In this document: piece by piece, positions 6,298-8,650 of the stretch
How the letters are laid out: every line of letters begins with the position of its first letter
Position numbering within the stretch: position 1 is the stretch's first letter
Position numbers and translations under genes: made by a program
Notes under the pieces: model-generated
Told to the model about the DNA's origin: nothing
What the model saw: only the letters and a program-made list of their open reading frames with translations
Database searches by the model: none
NCBI GenBank assembly: GCA_016288255.1
Contig: JAEEYS010000132.1
Location: 1 to 8,650, forward strand
Length of the DNA stretch: 8,650 bases
Source of the DNA: Bacillota bacterium
GTDB taxonomy: Bacteria; Bacillota; Tb-RUG-66
Direction: 5' to 3'

Positions 6298-7110
6298 CTA
6301 TTTTACTTTACCGGGTAAATATTTCAAAGGATCGATATGCTTTCCGTTTTCCCATAACTCAAAATGCAAATGCGGCCCTTCCAGCACTTCAAACGCCGCC
6401 GTTGTCCCTATCCTGCCGATCAAATCACCTTTTTTTACTTCCTGATCCTTTTGTACGATCTCGGAAGCTTCCAAATTTCCGTAGACGCTGACCATATTGT
6501 TGCTGTGCGTTACTTCTACCACATAACCAAGTTTTGGGTCTTCTCCCACTTTTGTCACAACGCCGTCCATTACCGCCGTCACGTCCGAACCGATCGCGGC
6601 CGAAAAATCCACTCCTTTATGACTGACCCATTGGTCCAGTGTTTTGGAATAAATCAGTTTCCCATCCGTATATTCCCTGATCGACTGCCCCAAAACGGGT
6701 TTATCCATAGTATTGGGATTGAGTATCTCTGTCTTTAGCACTGCCGTCGTGTCCTCTTTTGTTTCCATATTCCCATCCGATGAAGAAGACTGTTCTTTTG
6801 CGGTCTTTTCCTTTGCCGCGGTATTTTGTCCCGCGCTATTCTTTTTGGTTTTGCTTTCTTTTGCCATATCTTCCGCTTCTTCCCGCGTTTCGTTTTCTTT
6901 TGTTTCAGCACTGTCTAAAAAAGGCAGTTTCGGAACGTTCCCCTGCTTCTGTATCTGCGCTTTTTCCTGCAATCCCTGTTCTTCTTGGCCGCCACGGATA
7001 TAAGCGGCATACACTCCCACGCCCACAAACAGCAAAAGAGCTGCCATGATCGCTATGTTTTTTACACTAAAAATCGATTTCAACGTTTTCCACGTATCTT
7101 TTTCTTTCAT
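6298..7110 (-). CDS. spoIIQ: SpoIIQ-like membrane-anchored LytM/M23 protein
   Basis: Forespore membrane protein that pairs with mother-cell SpoIIIAH across the engulfment septum. 270 residues: short cytoplasmic N-terminus, one membrane segment (~18-38), a low-complexity Lys/Glu/Ser linker (~40-125), and a LytM (M23) domain (~135-265). The zinc ligands are all present: H164-x3-D168 and the second His of H247-L-H249. The further catalytic His of active M23 enzymes (YxHL) is replaced: the motif reads Y210-G-N212-L. Clostridial SpoIIQ is known to keep the zinc site, unlike B. subtilis SpoIIQ. The ATG at 7110 is 8 bases after GAGG; 7113 (ATG) is also possible, while a GTG at 7119 is too close to the predicted transcript start. 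The identity rests on its position between spoIID and spoIIID plus the sigma-F-like promoter. A generic M23 cell-wall peptidase is the alternative. Confidence 0.9.
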   Translation of the reverse strand: MKEKDTWKTLKSIFSVKNIAIMAALLLFVGVGVYAAYIRGGQEEQGLQEKAQIQKQGNVPKLPFLDSAETKENETREEAEDMAKESKTKKNSAGQNTAAKEKTAKEQSSSSDGNMETKEDTTAVLKTEILNPNTMDKPVLGQSIREYTDGKLIYSKTLDQWVSHKGVDFSAAIGSDVTAVMDGVVTKVGEDPKLGYVVEVTHSNNMVSVYGNLEASEIVQKDQEVKKGDLIGRIGTTAAFEVLEGPHLHFELWENGKHIDPLKYLPGKVK

Positions 7111-7114
7111 CATC

Positions 7115-7150
7115 CTCACCTCATTTAGAGTATGTCCATTTTGAGGTGAG
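7115..7150. repeat. 9-bp inverted repeat overlapping the spoIIQ promoter and SD
   Basis: On the - strand CTCACCTCA (7150-7142) and TGAGGTGAG (7123-7115) are exact reverse complements with an 18-base loop. The downstream arm contains GAGGTGA, a 7-base match to the ideal SD. The upstream arm contains CACCTC, as in the 16S rRNA 3' end. The upstream arm lies in the spacer between the -35 and -10 elements. Confidence 0.85.
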
Positions 7151-7157
7151 CTATACC
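7129..7157 (-). promoter_or_regulatory. Predicted sigma-F promoter of spoIIQ
   Basis: The - strand reads GGTATA (7157-7152), a 14-base spacer, then GGACATACT (7137-7129). This fits the forespore sigma-F pattern: GTATA at -35 and GGnnAnAnT at -10 with every fixed base matched. Spacing is about one base shorter than the usual 15. spoIIQ is a classical sigma-F gene, so position and function agree. Transcription would start near 7122, at the SD itself. Confidence 0.72.
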
Positions 7158-7207
7158 GAATTTACAGTCATTCCATCTTTCTTTTTTTCACAAAACGCAA
7201 AACAGTC

Positions 7208-8074
7208 TTATTTTTGAGCCGCTTTTTCTGCCGCTGACAGCGCTTTTTTTACATTTTTGATATGTACATTTTTTTCTTCTCTCGTCAGCTCCCGTTTGAT
7301 CCCGTTTGCCGCTTCATATTCCGACAGCATCATTTCCATCATTTCTTCCGCCTTTTGACAAGAGATCCCTTTTCCTTCTTTTCTCACTTTTTCCATATAT
7401 CTTGCCAAACATTCCAAATACGCTTTGTTTCTGATCAAAAGTTCTCTTGAAGTGACGCCGCTGTGGCTGGTCAAATAGACCTTAGCCTTCATATCCATCA
7501 TTTCACGCAGTGTTTTTAAAAACCAGCTGATCTCCAGATCACTTTCCAGCATCGGAAAAGGATCTTCCAAAATATCTCCCGTAAACAAAAGATCTTCCTG
7601 CCCCGCTTCTTTTAACCAGATCAACGTAGAATCTTCCGTATGAGAAGGCATATGCCGCAGTGTCAAAACCATATCTCCCTTATCCAGCACATAAGACTCT
7701 TCAAAGGTCACGGTAGGCGGCACGATCTGAACAGTTTGATAAGCGGGATCCTTTTTTTGAAATTCCGCTAAAAGCATTTCGTCTTCTATCATCTTTTGTT
7801 TGGTCATGGCATGTCCCAGAATGGTACAAGGGAAAAATACGCTGTTTCCCCACGCGTGATCATAATGATAATGGGTATTGATCACTGTAGTCTCAAAAGA
7901 ATCCCGTCCCTCTTCTTTGATCAGCGCCCGGATCTGTTCGGCTTTTTCCGGCGTATCAAAAGTATCGATCACGATATTTCCCGTTTTTGAAAAGAGCACA
8001 AAGCTATTGACCAAAAAATACTCTACCTGATCTTCCAATATCCATATATTTTTTCTGAATTCATACTTTTTCAT
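7208..8074 (-). CDS. Metallo-beta-lactamase-fold hydrolase, coupled to spoIID
   Basis: Predicted soluble zinc hydrolase, 288 residues. The fold's metal motifs are complete: THYHYDH (H68, H70, D72, H73), H145 in HMPSHTEDS, D167 in TGDILED and H204 in TSHSG, consistent with a dinuclear site. After about residue 205 there is a charged, helical C-terminal region (~215-288) rich in Lys and Glu. No signal peptide or membrane segment is visible. The ATG overlaps the spoIID stop as ATGA (8071-8074) with only a weak SD, suggesting translation coupled to spoIID. No terminator is seen between its stop and spoIIQ. The substrate cannot be told from sequence: the superfamily includes glyoxalase II, lactonases, nucleases and thioesterases. 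A sporulation role is suggested only by the coupling. Confidence 0.9.
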   Translation of the reverse strand: MKKYEFRKNIWILEDQVEYFLVNSFVLFSKTGNIVIDTFDTPEKAEQIRALIKEEGRDSFETTVINTHYHYDHAWGNSVFFPCTILGHAMTKQKMIEDEMLLAEFQKKDPAYQTVQIVPPTVTFEESYVLDKGDMVLTLRHMPSHTEDSTLIWLKEAGQEDLLFTGDILEDPFPMLESDLEISWFLKTLREMMDMKAKVYLTSHSGVTSRELLIRNKAYLECLARYMEKVRKEGKGISCQKAEEMMEMMLSEYEAANGIKRELTREEKNVHIKNVKKALSAAEKAAQK

Positions 8075-8650
8075 TCTTTTACGATTTCCACTCCCGTATA
8101 ATAATGTTTTAAGATCTGATCATAAGTCCAGCCTCGCTTGGCATATCCAAACGCGCCGTATTGGCTCATGCCCACCCCATGACCAAATCCTCTGGTGATT
8201 ATTTTTATTTTATCATTCTTTACCTGGATGTCAAAGCCGGAAGACGGCAAATCAAAATAACTTCTGATCTCTCTTCCTGTAAACACCGTATTGCCGATCT
8301 GTATTTTTTTTATTTTTCCTCCTTCCGTTTTTTCCATTACCTTGATTTGATCGTTCAAGGATTTCAACTCTATTTTAAAATTTTTCCGGTTTTCTTTTAA
8401 GGTCTGAATAAAATCTACCCCTTTGATCTCCCGCGTCTTTTGCAGATAGGGGGAATTTTCTTCATAAGGGCTTTCTACGCTTCTCAAGTAAGGAAGCGCC
8501 GTTTCAAAATAATCCTCCGCGTTTTCCGTTCTGCCGCCGCTGGTGGAATGAAACAGCGCTTCGATATAATTTCCCTCATACCGCAGGGATTCTCCTTTGG
8601 TCTCCTCCACCGCTTTTTCGATTTTTTTGAAATTTTTAAGATAATTCCAA
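8071..8650 (-). CDS. spoIID: SpoIID, septal peptidoglycan lytic transglycosylase, 5' end missing
   Basis: SpoIID cuts glycan strands during engulfment, working with SpoIIP and SpoIIM at the septal membrane. Only the C-terminal 192 residues are in the window; the frame stays open to the right edge, and the upstream codons (WNYLKNFKKIEKAVEETKGE) continue the SpoIID domain, so the in-frame GTG at 8610 is not the start. Family signatures seen: FHSTSGG (33-39), where the HSTSGG segment lies near the active site, and the C-terminal GFGHGVGMSQYGA with the following WTYDQILKHYYTGVEI. The catalytic Glu and the N-terminal membrane anchor would lie outside. Full proteins are about 300-350 residues, so roughly 110-160 are missing. 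It is followed by a metallo-beta-lactamase-fold gene with an ATGA overlap. Confidence 0.95.
   Translation of the reverse strand, partial: WNYLKNFKKIEKAVEETKGESLRYEGNYIEALFHSTSGGRTENAEDYFETALPYLRSVESPYEENSPYLQKTREIKGVDFIQTLKENRKNFKIELKSLNDQIKVMEKTEGGKIKKIQIGNTVFTGREIRSYFDLPSSGFDIQVKNDKIKIITRGFGHGVGMSQYGAFGYAKRGWTYDQILKHYYTGVEIVKE

Noticed and set aside
7158..7207. Terminator after the metallo-beta-lactamase-fold gene
   Set aside because: The CTGTTTTGCGTTTTGTG stretch is a direct, not inverted, repeat and cannot form a stem.
8608..8610. GTG as start of spoIID
   Set aside because: The upstream codons stay open and continue SpoIID-like sequence to the edge, so the gene is truncated by the window.
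1..8650. tRNA, rRNA, CRISPR, insertion sequence or phage signatures
   Set aside because: No repeat-spacer pattern, transposase or integrase frame, or RNA-gene sequence recognised; nearly all sequence is explained by the listed genes.

Overview
The window looks like a chromosomal segment of an anaerobic, endospore-forming Bacillota, most likely class Clostridia. This rests on gene content: a catalytic [FeFe]-hydrogenase, a sensory [FeFe]-hydrogenase paired with a SpoIIE-type phosphatase, and the sporulation genes spoIID, spoIIQ and spoIIID followed by an mbl-type mreB paralogue. Base composition is moderately AT-rich. I cannot name a genus from the sequence.

Layout: bases 2-1513 (+ strand) hold the 3' part of a catalytic hydrogenase gene (hydA), cut by the left edge. 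A bidirectional hairpin terminator (1533-1568) separates it from everything else, which lies on the - strand. Reading the - strand from right to left: spoIID (cut by the right edge), a metallo-beta-lactamase-fold hydrolase overlapping it by ATGA, spoIIQ, spoIIID, mbl, a terminator, then hydS and a SpoIIE-like PP2C phosphatase, also overlapping by ATGA. No intergenic gap exceeds 300 bases.

How the genes fit together: SpoIID, SpoIIQ and SpoIIID are successive players in engulfment and mother-cell gene control, and Mbl is the actin-like wall-synthesis scaffold gene that also sits next to spoIIID in Bacillus subtilis. HydS and the phosphatase form the two-gene H2/redox-signalling unit of 'phosphatase-linked' sensory [FeFe]-hydrogenases (group C3 type). 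HydS keeps the four H-cluster cysteines but has lost the proton-transfer cysteine and the conserved methionines that the HydA in the same window retains. It then carries an extra four-Cys Fe-S motif, a PAS domain and a coiled-coil tail, and presumably controls the phosphatase.

Most interesting non-coding signal: a good match to a sigma-F promoter lies upstream of spoIIQ, with a perfect 9-bp inverted repeat straddling it. The downstream arm is the Shine-Dalgarno sequence and the upstream arm is an anti-Shine-Dalgarno mimic. Transcripts started at the promoter would lack the upstream arm; read-through transcripts from spoIID would contain both arms and hide the ribosome site. spoIIID shows the same arrangement with a C6/G6 pair around a weak sigma-E-like promoter, and mbl shows a weaker version. 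I see no terminators between these genes, so this may be a way to stop mistimed translation of read-through mRNA. This is a hypothesis from the sequence only.
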